Of a DNA stretch of 64,000 nt, positions 46,001-54,231 are shown piece by piece. The notes under the pieces are model-generated. The model saw only the letters and a program-made list of their open reading frames with translations. It was not told where the DNA came from and did no database searches. Position numbers and translations under genes: made by a program. Source of the stretch: Bifidobacterium mellis (GTDB lineage: Bacteria > Actinomycetota > Actinomycetes > Actinomycetales > Bifidobacteriaceae). How positions within the stretch are numbered: the stretch's first letter is position 1; every line of letters starts with the position of its first letter. The DNA lies in the NCBI RefSeq assembly GCF_000967265.1, contig NZ_KQ033884.1, forward strand, positions 30,157-94,156, read 5' to 3'.

Positions 46001-46531
46001 CCAGTCCGTGATCCTCGACCATTGGGCTTTCAGGGTGGTGTCCTTCAGGACGGGGGTCCGGAAGTCATAGGGCCGGCCGTCGAGCGTCCACCCGTCGAAC
46101 CGGAATCCGGGACGTTGCGGGTTTTCTTGCGGGGGAGTGGCGAGGGTGCCGGTCTTCACGCTCGCCTGTGTTGGCTTGCTGCCGTCGGCCGGGTCGAAGC
46201 GCACCGTGTGCGCGGCCTGCTCGTCCGTCTTGTCGGATGGCTTGGCCGGAGAGGGGTCTGCGCCGTTGGTGGTGTCCTTCGGCGTTAACGGGGTGCCGGG
46301 GTTTGATGCCTGGGGGTTCAGGGGCGGGGCGGTTTCCAGCGGCGAGGGCGAGGGCAGCGGTGTGCCGGCTGCGCTGCCGGGGGTGTGCTCAGCTGTATGG
46401 GGGGTCCGGCGGCCCCCCTCGATGGATGGGGGAGCGTCCGCCTGGGCGGACGCGGCGCCCAGGCCTGCCAGCAGGCCCAGCAGGAGGATCGTCGCCGGTA
46501 AGACACGACGCAGACGGGTACCCAGATGCAT
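43049..46531 (-). CDS. Large cell-wall-anchored protein with RCC1 and InlB-type repeats
   Basis: An 1,160-residue surface protein. Signal peptide: basic start, then TILLLGLLAGLGAASAQA. A Pro/Thr/Ser-rich stretch follows, then an InlB B-repeat (FRFDGWTLDGRPYDF, about 150), divergent RCC1-like blades (about 200-480), a second InlB repeat (HQFDGWFISDIAYDFSKP, about 625), and seven clear RCC1 blades (AYAWGRNNYGQLGDGT, WAWGGNDSGELGIGT and so on, about 670-1040). The end carries LPRAGG, a hydrophobic helix (ILLAFATGMTGMGGVLA) and RRHRR, a variant sortase signal with an unusually long tail. Start ATG 46531 has GAAAGG upstream and sets the signal peptide correctly. It is probably a propeller-type adhesin; ligand unknown. 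Confidence 0.85.
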   Translation of the reverse strand: MHLGTRLRRVLPATILLLGLLAGLGAASAQADAPPSIEGGRRTPHTAEHTPGSAAGTPLPSPSPLETAPPLNPQASNPGTPLTPKDTTNGADPSPAKPSDKTDEQAAHTVRFDPADGSKPTQASVKTGTLATPPQENPQRPGFRFDGWTLDGRPYDFRTPVLKDTTLKAQWSRITDWTLSPEHGPATGTRLTISPPDKQEPYYTSIQAAGDQIVGLTGDGRIHTWTQDHTPVQVPSPTQASDGFHYLQAAAGDQWQAALGSDQHIYTWDSQQSTPTILDTGQDTRFTSISLNGDRLLAVDRKGQVHAFQDSQKDSRDPNPKLLEQATTILPGKAQAVTAAASASRTLIVDSDGQAWTWETSSPGDVKPEPVRQDPGTRTVQAQALNQGFLLLDADGQAWYLADCTTNPTVVSPPEGMKASRITADKNQAIITDWEGHVWAWKPGETPMRADNGNQPYTQAVLADGRITAISRQDGLHQWSLDGQGRPGQPARPDTTTTPTLETASMDGQPLTPDKSNDAWQTDIPAHTPGPATITITGSQDGQPFTRSLNYTVDQPLTRDIRQGSTHTVSFDTNGGSQAPQPQQVPYPYGRVQRPIPDPVREGHQFDGWFISDIAYDFSKPVTDNLTLTAKWTPSTWTINPDKGSQFGNETTTITPPPGQGIKFNQISGSRDFGDRGFTLAVGSDGNAYAWGRNNYGQLGDGTLTQRNKPVIVKKPAGASADFTYVQVSAGDEQSLAVGSDGYVYAWGNNESGQLGNGSSGGYSTVPLRVIDPNDPRSGLTAVQVSAGYYHSLALDARGNIWAWGFNQFGELGNGNNINSAIPTLAQYPRDAGTVTAIQVSGGFHHTAAIDTKGNTWSWGWNWFGQLGNGNNIDSAIPVPVQYPRDAGTVTAIQVSAGADHSLIIDTKGNTWAWGWNQLGELGNGSSSADANPVPGMVKYPENAGTVTAIQVSAGGYHSLAIDKNGNAWAWGGNDSGELGIGTTSKSEIPALVQYPKNAGAVTTVQVSAGGYHSLGIDKEGKTWAWGYNQFGQLGNGTISNSSIPTPVAFNLSPVISSVTFDTSPATNLNYINDSSVTVLTPEHLPGPVTVSVGYTLGCEGSTLINKSLTYTYLPAGVLPRAGGEGILLAFATGMTGMGGVLASRRHRREAHQLLHASHE
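43675..44110 (-). repeat. Near-identical DNA repeats inside the RCC1 region
   Basis: Successive blade-coding units are highly similar; for example 43851-43889 and 44016-44054 are identical over 39 bases, 165 bases (55 codons) apart, and 43680 begins a diverged third copy 171 bases away. Such repeats can expand or contract by recombination. Confidence 0.8.
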
Positions 46532-46836
46532 AAGCCGACAACCTTTCACCCATACCGGACACAGCCGCTTCCACCATCCCTCCAAGCGTGCTGATGAATC
46601 CCTGCTTACAACGTTCCATCCGTCAGGAAGCCGTCCAGTTCCCCAGTCCTCAAGCCGCCCCAGCGCCAGCCGTACAAGCCATATCGAAACCCAGCCAACT
46701 CCCCAACACCACTACACTCAACATTTTACTCGAAAAAACGCAAAACTCGTGTCAAGAGACGACTGGATGTAATGAGGCCCCGCCTCCTGCTATCTGCAAG
46801 AGAACGGGGCCTCATCCTTGAACCATCAAGCGGGAA
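46532..46836. other. Spacer between ppc and the RCC1 protein gene
   Basis: Holds the leader of the cell-wall protein gene (46532-46600) and the ppc terminator. Short frames across it show no recognisable product. Confidence 0.5.
46772..46815 (-). terminator. Terminator after ppc
   Basis: Perfect 11-pair stem ATGAGGCCCCG (46772-46782) and CGGGGCCTCAT (46805-46815), 21 bases after the ppc stop. The T tail is weak. Confidence 0.7.
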
Positions 46837-49596
46837 TCAGCCGGTGTTCTGCAGGCCGGCGGCGACTCCCGAAACGGTGCAGAGGATCAGGTAGATGAAG
46901 TCGGCCTGCTGGCTCTTGCTGAGCTCCTCCTTGTCGTTGCGACGACGCAGGGCCCGCAGGGCGCGCACCTGGGTCACGGACAGGGCGTCCACATATGGAG
47001 AGCGGATCCGGATGGCCTGGCCCAGCACGTGGCGGTGCTGCAGGGGCCACTCGTCGCCCACGATCTGCAGAACCCACTTGCGGGTCAGCTCCATCTCCGA
47101 GAGGACCTTCTGGCTCAGGTCATCCCGGTCGCCCAGGGAGAGGTACATTTTGGCGATGCGCTCGTCGGTCTTGGCCAGGCTCATCTCGATGTTGTCGATG
47201 AAGGTGCTGAAGAGCGGCCATTCCTCGTAGGCCTGACGCAGGGTCTCCAGGTCGCCGAACTTCTCGCAGGCGGTGCCCAGGCCGTACCAGGCGGCCAGGT
47301 TGATGCGGGCCTGCGCCCAGGAGAAGACCCAGGGTATGGTCCGCAGATCGTCCAGGGACTTGGCGCCCAGGCCGCGCTTGGCCGGCCGGGAGCCGATGGG
47401 CAGCAGGCCGATCTCGTTCAGGGGCGTCACGATGGAGAACCAGGGGGCGAAGTCCGGCGTGTGCAGCAGGTCCAGGAAGCGCTCGTGGGCGGCCTGGTCC
47501 AGCTTATCGGCCATGTCCGCGTACTTCTCGGTCATGGTGGTGTTGCGCTCCTCCACGCTGGGCGCGGACTGGAGCAGGGTGGCCGCAGCCACCGACTCGA
47601 TGTGGCGGATGGCCAGGACAGGGTTGCCGTAGCGGGCGAAGATGACCTCGCCCTGTTCGGTCAGCTTGAACCGGCAGTTGACCGAGCCCACAGGCTGGGC
47701 CAGCACGGCGCGGTTGGCGGGGCCGCCTCCACGGCCTACGGCACCGCCGCGTCCGTGGAAGAGGGTCAGGTCGATGTCATGGCTCTCGGCCCACTTGGCG
47801 ATGCGCTCCTGGGCGGTGTGCAGGGCCAGGGTCGCCGAGACGGGGCCGGCGTCCTTGGAGGAGTCGGAGTAGCCCAGCATGACCTCCATCTTGTTGCCGG
47901 TCTCCTTGAGCCGGGCCTGGACCTCGGGGATCTTGATGATCTCCTCCAGCACGTCCACCGAGTTCTGCAGGTCCTCCAGCTGCTCGAACAGGGGGATCAC
48001 GTCGATGACCGGCACATCCTCGGCATGCTCGAAGGCCAGCCGGTTGAGCTCGTAGACGTCCTTGACGTTCTGCGCCGACTTGGTGAAGGAGATGATGTAG
48101 CGGCGGGCGGCCTTCTGGCCGTTGCGCTTCTGGATGGCTCCCAGGGCCCGGAAGGTGTCGAGCACCTCGTGGGTCATGGGCTGCAGCTCGCCGCGCTCGC
48201 CGTGCAGGCCGTGCTCGCGGATGTCCTCCAGGGCGCGGGCGTGGACCAGGGAGTGTTGGCGGAACTCCATCTCCACCATGTGGAAGCCGAAGGTCTGGGC
48301 CTGCCAGATCAGATCCTGCAGGGGGCCGTAGGCCTGACGGACCGCGCCCGCCTTGGCCAGGGAGTCCTGGACCACGCGCAGGTCGGCGATGAAGTCGTCG
48401 CAGTCGGCATACATGAGGTCGGCATCACGCTGGATGGTGGCCTGCAGACGGTCGGCGATGACCAGGACCACGGCCCGGTGCAGCTCGTTGTGCGAGATGG
48501 TGGTGGCCCGATCGGTCAGGCGCTCGCTCATCTCCTTCTGGTGGCTCCACAGGCTCCTCAGCTCGGGGCTGGGGGGCGTGGTGGTCACCTCCATGGTCAT
48601 GTTGCGGCCCACGGTGGTGGTGGCCTTGACCAGGGCCTTGAGCATGTGGTCCGAGAACTTGCGCGCCACCTTGCGCGAAACCTTGGCGGTCACATTGGGG
48701 TTGCCGTCGCGGTCGGAGCCGATCCAGCTGCCCGGGTGGAAGAAGGCGGGGCAGACGGGCTTGACCATGCCGGCCTTCTTGCCCAGCATCCAGTCGTCGA
48801 AGCGGCGGTAGACCTTGGGAATGGTCTCGAAGAGCGTGGCGTCGAAGATGTCCAGAATGGTGTTGGCCTCTTCGACGGGCGTCGGCTTCTTGGCTGCGAT
48901 GGGCGAGGTGCGGAAGAGGGCGTCGATCTCGTTGTGCAGCAGACGCTCGTTCTCCTCCAGCTCGGAGCCGCCCAGACCGCGGCGAACAGCCAGCAGGTTG
49001 GCGATGCGCCGGATCTTGCCCTCCACGGCCTTGCGCCGCGCCTCGGTGGGGTGGGCGGTGAAGACGGGGTGGAACTCCAGCTTCTCCAGCAGCTCCGAGG
49101 CCTTGGCCGGGCCCATCTCCTGAAGGAGCTGGCTGTAGGCGCTGGTCATCTCGTTGATGGGGTCGGTGCCCTTGACTTTGAGGTCCACCTTGCCCTCGCG
49201 CTCATGCAGGACCTTCACCCGGTAGTTCTCCTCGCAGAGGTTGGCCAGGTGGAAGTAGGTGGTCAGGGCGCGGGCCAGCAGCTGGGAATCCTTGACTGAG
49301 GTGTCGTCGATCAGGGCCACGGCCTTGGACAGGCCGTCCTCGTCGGGCACGGGGTCCGAGGGGTGGCGGTTGAAGTGCTCGGCGCTGGCCGTCATCACGT
49401 CCTCGCGCAGGGAGTCGAAGCGCTTGAGCAGCTGTTGATCGAATTCCCCCAACACATCCCTGAGCAGCCGCAGGCACAAGGCCATGTCCTCATCCAACGA
49501 TTGAGGCAGCTTGCGTTCCTCCGGGCCCTTGGTTCCGGTGCCGGATGTGACCAGGGTCGCATCGGCAGCCGTGATTTGCTGATTACTATCTGTCAT
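46837..49596 (-). CDS. ppc: Phosphoenolpyruvate carboxylase
   Basis: A 919-residue enzyme that carboxylates PEP with bicarbonate to give oxaloacetate, the anaplerotic step feeding aspartate synthesis in bifidobacteria, which lack a full TCA cycle. Family landmarks in order: VFTAHPTEARRK with the catalytic His, GSDRDGNPNVTAKV, the Lys/Arg motif MLGYSDSSKDAGPVSA, the loop FHGRGGAVGRGGGP and the C-terminal QNTG. ATG 49596 has GGAGGAC just upstream and gives the usual length; the frame runs on to 50703, but that part lies opposite the ThrE-like gene and the intergenic region and is not coding. It is monocistronic with its own terminator, divergent from the ThrE-like gene. Confidence 0.96.
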   Translation of the reverse strand: MTDSNQQITAADATLVTSGTGTKGPEERKLPQSLDEDMALCLRLLRDVLGEFDQQLLKRFDSLREDVMTASAEHFNRHPSDPVPDEDGLSKAVALIDDTSVKDSQLLARALTTYFHLANLCEENYRVKVLHEREGKVDLKVKGTDPINEMTSAYSQLLQEMGPAKASELLEKLEFHPVFTAHPTEARRKAVEGKIRRIANLLAVRRGLGGSELEENERLLHNEIDALFRTSPIAAKKPTPVEEANTILDIFDATLFETIPKVYRRFDDWMLGKKAGMVKPVCPAFFHPGSWIGSDRDGNPNVTAKVSRKVARKFSDHMLKALVKATTTVGRNMTMEVTTTPPSPELRSLWSHQKEMSERLTDRATTISHNELHRAVVLVIADRLQATIQRDADLMYADCDDFIADLRVVQDSLAKAGAVRQAYGPLQDLIWQAQTFGFHMVEMEFRQHSLVHARALEDIREHGLHGERGELQPMTHEVLDTFRALGAIQKRNGQKAARRYIISFTKSAQNVKDVYELNRLAFEHAEDVPVIDVIPLFEQLEDLQNSVDVLEEIIKIPEVQARLKETGNKMEVMLGYSDSSKDAGPVSATLALHTAQERIAKWAESHDIDLTLFHGRGGAVGRGGGPANRAVLAQPVGSVNCRFKLTEQGEVIFARYGNPVLAIRHIESVAAATLLQSAPSVEERNTTMTEKYADMADKLDQAAHERFLDLLHTPDFAPWFSIVTPLNEIGLLPIGSRPAKRGLGAKSLDDLRTIPWVFSWAQARINLAAWYGLGTACEKFGDLETLRQAYEEWPLFSTFIDNIEMSLAKTDERIAKMYLSLGDRDDLSQKVLSEMELTRKWVLQIVGDEWPLQHRHVLGQAIRIRSPYVDALSVTQVRALRALRRRNDKEELSKSQQADFIYLILCTVSGVAAGLQNTG

Positions 49597-49788
49597 CAGT
49601 CCTCCTTGTCGAATCGCAGGTTGCCCGGTCTTCGACCATTCCACGGCTCCTCCGCGGTTATTGGTGGTCGGCGTTGCAGGCCCACAGCCTTCGGTTCGAT
49701 GGCTCGCGGCCCATTCTAGGACGCTTTCGGGTCGAATACGTTTCATGGTCCCGTGCGCCGGTGCAAGGTCACGTGACCCGGGTGGAGT

Positions 49789-51669
49789 ATGAATGTGGGT
49801 GTGAAATTCAAGAGCAGGAGTTCCAATGACGGCTATCGCGGCAGGACCGCAGCCGAGGTAAGACGGGTCAGCAAGTACCACACCCACTCCATTCCGCTGG
49901 ACATGGAGGATATTGAACGCGATTACGACAAGCCCATCGTCGAGGCCTGCATAGCGGCCAAGACCAGCCTGATTGTGCGGGTGGGCATGCTGGAGCTGGG
50001 GGCCGGCACGGGAAGCTTCCGCGTGCGCGAGATGATGCACAGGATTGCCTACCCCATGGGCGTGCATGTGCGGGCCGACGTGAACCTGACGGACATCGAG
50101 GCTACCTGCACGGATGGCGTGTCCCGCATCACCGAGGTGGTTGACCTGCCCACCACCGGGGTCAACACCGAGCGGATCTGGCTGCTGGAGCACTTCGCGG
50201 ACTGGCTCAGCGTCAAGTGCGGGCAGGCGGGGACCTACCACGCCGTGACGGTGGTCTCCCGGGAGCTGGTGGACAACCTGGACGAGCCGAATGTCTACGC
50301 GGCGGCCCGCAAGGCGGTCAAGGAGGTGCTGGCCCAGGACCAGGATGCTGCCGAGGCGCTCAAGGATGCGGTGGCCACCGCCGTACACAACGAGGACGAG
50401 ATCAGCCAGAACCGGATCGATGCGGCGGCCATGGACACCAGGACGGCCGCCGGTCTGGGCACTGTAGGCTCCACGCCTCGCTCGGACGATTCCAAAGATT
50501 CCAAGGCTGCTTCTGTCTCTGCTTCCGCGTCTGCCGACGGCGTGGCCAAGGATTCGGATTCGAGCGCCGCCGGTTCTGCCGCCGCTGGACCGTCTGCAAC
50601 CAGCCAAGGGCGCGGCTCTGAGGCTAGGCGGCCTGCCTCCTCTGACAAGTCCTCGTCCCCGGAGCCGCAGGCAACGGGTGGCATCACAGTCCGGCAGGCG
50701 CACGAACGCCTGGACCTGATCGAGCGACGCAAACCCCTCTATTCGCCCCTCTTCTCAGGCTTCGCCTCGGCCGTGGCCTGCGCAGCCTTCGTCTTCCTGC
50801 TGGGCGGCGGCCCCTATGACATGGCCGGGGCCTTCGTCGGCGCTGGCATAGGCCAGTGGGTGCGCCGTCAGATGCTGGGCAGGCGGATCAACCAGTTCTT
50901 CGCCACCGGGGTGGCGGTCATCATCGCCGCCCTGGCTTGTGTCGGCACGCTGAGGCTGGTGGGCATCTTCGATCCGGTGGCCCTCAAGCACGACACGGCT
51001 TACATCGGGGCCATCCTCTTCGTCATTCCCGGCTTCCCCCTGGTCACCGGCGGCCTGGACATCGCCAAGCTGGACTTCCCATCCGGGGTGCAGCGCATCA
51101 CCTACGCCTTCTCGATCATCCTGGTGGCCACACTGGGCGGATGGGCCGTGGCGCGGATGGTCATGCTCAACCCGCAGGGTTTTGAACCAATGAACCTGAG
51201 CCCCTGGCTGATGGCCGGACTGCGCATGATTGCAGCATTCTGCGGGGTCTGGGGCTTCTCGGTCCTTTTCAACTCGCCCCAGCGCATGGCCCTGGTGGCC
51301 GCCGTCATCGGCGCTCTGACCGACACCATGCGGCTGGAGATGCAGGACCTGCTCCATGTCCCTCCGGAGATGGCCGCCTTCCTGGGTGCCTTCCTGGCCG
51401 GCATGCTGGCCACGGTCTGGCGCTCCTCGGTCCGTCACGGCCTGCTGCCGCCCCACCTGGGCTACCCAAGAATCAGCCTGACCGTGCCCTCGATCGTCAT
51501 CATGGTGCCCGGCCTGTATATGTACCGGGCCATGTTCTACCTGGGGCAGTTCAATACGCTCAACGCCCTGGACTGGGCCTTCCGGGCCTTCATGGTCATC
51601 ATCTGCCTGCCCATCGGCCTGGTCACGGCCCGGGTGTTGACCGACCGCTCCTGGCGGTACGACGTCTAG
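49789..51669 (+). CDS. ThrE-like threonine/serine exporter family protein
   Basis: A 626-residue membrane protein joining the two halves of the ThrE family. The N-terminal soluble/first part (FRVREMMHRIAYPMGVHVRADV and SRITEVVDLPTTGVNTERIW, 60-200) resembles DUF1212; a Ser/Ala-rich, probably disordered stretch spans about 215-305; then come ten or so hydrophobic segments from 325 onward, including AYIGAILFVIPGFPLVTGGL. Corynebacterium ThrE exports threonine and serine with the proton motive force; relatives in other actinobacteria are untested. ATG 49789 has GGTGGAG upstream. The gene ends tail-to-tail with trpS, sharing CTAG between opposite stop codons. Confidence 0.85.
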   Translation: MNVGVKFKSRSSNDGYRGRTAAEVRRVSKYHTHSIPLDMEDIERDYDKPIVEACIAAKTSLIVRVGMLELGAGTGSFRVREMMHRIAYPMGVHVRADVNLTDIEATCTDGVSRITEVVDLPTTGVNTERIWLLEHFADWLSVKCGQAGTYHAVTVVSRELVDNLDEPNVYAAARKAVKEVLAQDQDAAEALKDAVATAVHNEDEISQNRIDAAAMDTRTAAGLGTVGSTPRSDDSKDSKAASVSASASADGVAKDSDSSAAGSAAAGPSATSQGRGSEARRPASSDKSSSPEPQATGGITVRQAHERLDLIERRKPLYSPLFSGFASAVACAAFVFLLGGGPYDMAGAFVGAGIGQWVRRQMLGRRINQFFATGVAVIIAALACVGTLRLVGIFDPVALKHDTAYIGAILFVIPGFPLVTGGLDIAKLDFPSGVQRITYAFSIILVATLGGWAVARMVMLNPQGFEPMNLSPWLMAGLRMIAAFCGVWGFSVLFNSPQRMALVAAVIGALTDTMRLEMQDLLHVPPEMAAFLGAFLAGMLATVWRSSVRHGLLPPHLGYPRISLTVPSIVIMVPGLYMYRAMFYLGQFNTLNALDWAFRAFMVIICLPIGLVTARVLTDRSWRYDV

Positions 51670-52751
51670 TAGCGCATGCCCATGGCCGAGCGGACCTGAT
51701 CAAGGGTCTCCTCGGCTATCTGGTTGGCGCGCTTGTTGCCCTCGACCAGGATGTCGCGCACGGTGTCCATGTCCTTGGCCAGCTCGGCACGACGCTCGCG
51801 GTGGGGTTCCAGGAATTCGTTGACCGACTTGGTCACGTAGGCCTTGAGGGCGCCCGAACCGGCATCGCCGATCTCCTCGGCGATATCCTCGGGCTTCCGG
51901 TCGGTCACCAGGCCGGCTGTGGTCAGCAGGGCGGAGACCTGGGGGCGGTTGACAGGGTCGAAGGTGATCCTGCGCTCGGAGTCGGTGGGCGACTTGCGGA
52001 TCAGCTTGGCCGTCTCCTCGGCGGTGGCTCCCAGCATGATGGAGTTGCCGTAGGACTTGCTCATCTTGCGTCCGTCCAGACCCGGAATCTCAGGGGTGTC
52101 GGACAGGATGGCATCAGGCTCGGGGAAGACCGGGGCCTGGCCTGGGTAACGCTCGTCGAAGCGGCGGGCGATGGTCCGGGTCAGCTCCACGTGCGGCAGG
52201 TTGTCCTTGCCGATGGGCACGACGTTGGCCTTGCAGAAGAGTATGTCGCAGGCCTGGTGGACCGGGTAGGTCAGCAGCAGGCCGGTCAGGGCGTGGCCGC
52301 TGGCCTCCATCTCGGCCTTGACGGTGGGGTTGCGGTGAAGCTCGGCCTCGGTCACCAGGGAGAGGAAGGGCAGCAGCAGCTGGTTCTCTGCCGGGGTGGA
52401 CGAGTGGGTGAAGATCATGGTCTTCCTGGGGTCGATGCCCGCAGCCAGATAGTCCAGCACCAGGTTGAGCACGTTGTCGCGGATGTGCTCGGTGGTGTCC
52501 CGGTCGGTGATGACCTGGTAGTCGGCGATGACGATGTTGGTGTGCACGCCGCGATTCTGCATCTGGACGCGCTCGCGGATGGACCCGAAGTAATGGCCCA
52601 GGTGGAGCCTGCCGGTCGGGCGGTCGCCGGTCAGCATGGTGTAGCGGCTCGGATTCTTGTCCAGCTCGGCCAGCACCTGGTCGGACCGATGCTTGGCGGC
52701 TCTGAAACTGTCGCTGATCTCGTTGCCTGCCGCTGTGACTTCTTCCTGCAT
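51666..52751 (-). CDS. trpS: Tryptophanyl-tRNA synthetase
   Basis: A 361-residue class I synthetase charging tRNA-Trp. The HIGH-like motif is RLHLGHYFGS near residue 48, the KMSKS loop is GRKMSKSYGN near 225, and the substrate-binding stretch QVITDRDTTEHIRDN lies between. I start at ATG 52751 (MQEEVTAAGNEISDSFRAAK) with AAGGGTGGG upstream; the frame to 52844 has no such site. No T-box or tryptophan leader is visible in the 150 bases between this gene and the divergent DUF3073 gene. Convergent with the ThrE-like gene, whose stop codon it overlaps. Confidence 0.95.
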   Translation of the reverse strand: MQEEVTAAGNEISDSFRAAKHRSDQVLAELDKNPSRYTMLTGDRPTGRLHLGHYFGSIRERVQMQNRGVHTNIVIADYQVITDRDTTEHIRDNVLNLVLDYLAAGIDPRKTMIFTHSSTPAENQLLLPFLSLVTEAELHRNPTVKAEMEASGHALTGLLLTYPVHQACDILFCKANVVPIGKDNLPHVELTRTIARRFDERYPGQAPVFPEPDAILSDTPEIPGLDGRKMSKSYGNSIMLGATAEETAKLIRKSPTDSERRITFDPVNRPQVSALLTTAGLVTDRKPEDIAEEIGDAGSGALKAYVTKSVNEFLEPHRERRAELAKDMDTVRDILVEGNKRANQIAEETLDQVRSAMGMRY

Positions 52752-52904
52752 GGTCCCACCCTTGCCGTTGTGCCGAATGTCGTTCTGGGAATTGCTTTTA
52801 TGGTAAAAGTCCGAGCCGACAAGTTGCTCAGGTGGTACTCTCATAAATGATGCAAATTCACATTCAAGTTGCCTAAGTGCACGTTACCTGGCGAAGGGGG
52901 TCGG

Positions 52905-53288
52905 ATGGGCCGCGGACGTCAGAAGGCTAAGCAGACGAAAATAGCCCGGAAGCTCAAATATCTGACAACGGACACGGATTACGACGAGCTGGCCAAAGAG
53001 CTCAGCAGCAAGGAACCCGGAACCAGGGGCAAAGATCCCTTCAAAATGGTTGAAGAGGAATACTCCAAACCGGATTCTCGCAAATCGGGGGGCCAGGACC
53101 CCGAGGATTCCCCGGACGATGATCTGGACGATTACGCCCGGTGGGCCGCCGAGGCTGCTGCAAAGGCCACCTCCGGGGAGATGCCGGCCACGCCCAAGCC
53201 GCACAAGCGCATACCCATCCCCGTGCCCAGCGCGCTCAAACACCACAAGGATAAGAAGACCGCAGCCAAGGGATCGTCGAGCAAGTAA
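52905..53288 (+). CDS. DUF3073 family protein
   Basis: A 127-residue, highly charged soluble protein starting MGRGRQKAKQTKIARKLKY, the signature of DUF3073, a family common in actinobacteria and of unknown function. The very basic first 20 residues suggest nucleic-acid or ribosome contact; the rest is acidic then Lys-rich (KHHKDKKTAAKGSSSK) and probably disordered. ATG 52905 follows GAAGGGGGTCGG; the frame to 52869 adds residues outside the family. Divergent from trpS; the next gene converges on it after six bases. Confidence 0.88.
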   Translation: MGRGRQKAKQTKIARKLKYLTTDTDYDELAKELSSKEPGTRGKDPFKMVEEEYSKPDSRKSGGQDPEDSPDDDLDDYARWAAEAAAKATSGEMPATPKPHKRIPIPVPSALKHHKDKKTAAKGSSSK

Positions 53289-53294
53289 CCGGCC

Positions 53295-53714
53295 TCATAC
53301 CAGGGGCAGCAGCTCGTGCAGATCGTCTCGCTCGCCTACGGCGCTGATATGCCCGGCGGCGGTTTCCTCATTCCAGCTGGTGATGCCGGCGGCCAGACGC
53401 AGCCAGACATCCGGGTCCAGCTCGATGACGTCGGGCGGGGTCAGGTTATGTGGATCTGATGCCGGCCCATCCAGAATCTTGACTGCTCCCCAAGGGGCCA
53501 CCCTGACCTCTACGCCGGGGCCGGGGGCCTTGATCTCCAGCATGTGCAGGGAATAGCGGACAGCCATGGCCTTGCTGCGTCTATCTGTCTGCGGGGCTAC
53601 TGACAGGCGGTCGCCCCCTGGGCCCAGATTATTCGCGGCCTCCTTGGCCGCATCGCGCCAGGCCAGAAAATCCCGGCGGCCTTCTTCAATGTCTGCTTCC
53701 CGTATGGCACTCAT
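53295..53714 (-). CDS. Sterol-carrier-family (SCP2-like) protein
   Basis: A 139-residue protein of the actinobacterial sterol carrier family, which despite the name has no shown sterol role. Typical segments are VRYSLHMLEIKAPGPGVEVR, PWGAVKILDGPASDPHNLTP and IELDPDVWLRLAAGITSWNE, matching the lipid-binding SCP2 fold. The N-terminus is a helix (DIEEGRRDFLAWRDAAKEAA). It ends six bases from the DUF3073 stop, on the opposite strand. No partner gene suggests its ligand. Confidence 0.75.
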   Translation of the reverse strand: MSAIREADIEEGRRDFLAWRDAAKEAANNLGPGGDRLSVAPQTDRRSKAMAVRYSLHMLEIKAPGPGVEVRVAPWGAVKILDGPASDPHNLTPPDVIELDPDVWLRLAAGITSWNEETAAGHISAVGERDDLHELLPLV

Positions 53715-53780
53715 GGCTCCATTGTGACGCGCCGCCCCAACAGGCGTGTCCAGCAGACCGTTGTCAAGCCTAAATCAGGC

Positions 53781-53833
53781 ATGAAAAAAGGAATCCGTTG
53801 CCCTCACGTCCTTGACGCTGGGTCGGATTCCTT
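53781..53833 (-). terminator. Terminator of the small membrane protein gene
   Basis: Stem AAGGAATCCG (53788-53797) with CGGATTCCTT (53824-53833); on the minus strand it is followed by TTTT and CAT. It lies 15 bases after the stop of the gene at 53848-54078. Confidence 0.82.
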
Positions 53834-53847
53834 CCCGACCGGAACGG

Positions 53848-54078
53848 TCAGGCCTGTGCGCCCGCTTGCAGAGGGGTCTCGGGCTCCTCGGATCCCTTGT
53901 CCTCCTCGTCCTTGGCCAGGCCCAGGTCGACTGGCGATGAGCTGTTCTCCCAAGGCTCCTCCCAGGGATCGTAATCCGGGTTCTGCTGCTTGTATACGAA
54001 CAGAGCGACAACGCCGGCCAGCAGCGTGCCGAAGAGCAGTGCAAAGAACTTCCAGCCGTTTGAAGATGAATTCTCCAT
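53848..54078 (-). CDS. Small single-pass membrane protein, unknown
   Basis: A 76-residue protein with one membrane helix (WKFFALLFGTLLAGVVALFV, residues 9-28) and a polar, acidic tail (NPDYDPWEEPWENSSSPVD). ATG 54078 has AAAGGAG upstream and the frame to 54198 lacks one. It has its own terminator. The Asp/Trp-rich DPWEEPW segment is distinctive and occurs in similar small actinobacterial membrane proteins near cell-division genes, but I cannot assign a function. Confidence 0.65.
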   Translation of the reverse strand: MENSSSNGWKFFALLFGTLLAGVVALFVYKQQNPDYDPWEEPWENSSSPVDLGLAKDEEDKGSEEPETPLQAGAQA

Positions 54079-54231
54079 GTTTGGCTCCTTTCGACGACTT
54101 TCGTCGGTCCTGCCCACTTCGACCGACCTAGTCATCATCCTAGTAGAAAGCGGCGAACTGTGGGACGCATCGGTGCAATTGCGGCACGGAAACCGCACAC
54201 CCCGGCCGGATGGTCAGGTAAGGTATGGTTC

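Noticed and set aside
47029-49299. 756-codon plus-strand frame
   Set aside because: Antisense shadow of ppc; no recognisable motifs.
49597-50703. N-terminal extension of ppc by about 370 residues
   Set aside because: It would run through the promoter region and opposite the ThrE-like gene; ATG 49596 has GGAGGAC and gives the usual enzyme length.
52752-52904. T-box or tryptophan leader upstream of trpS
   Set aside because: No Trp-codon leader peptide, specifier loop or T-box core was seen; the gap is short and shared with a divergent gene.
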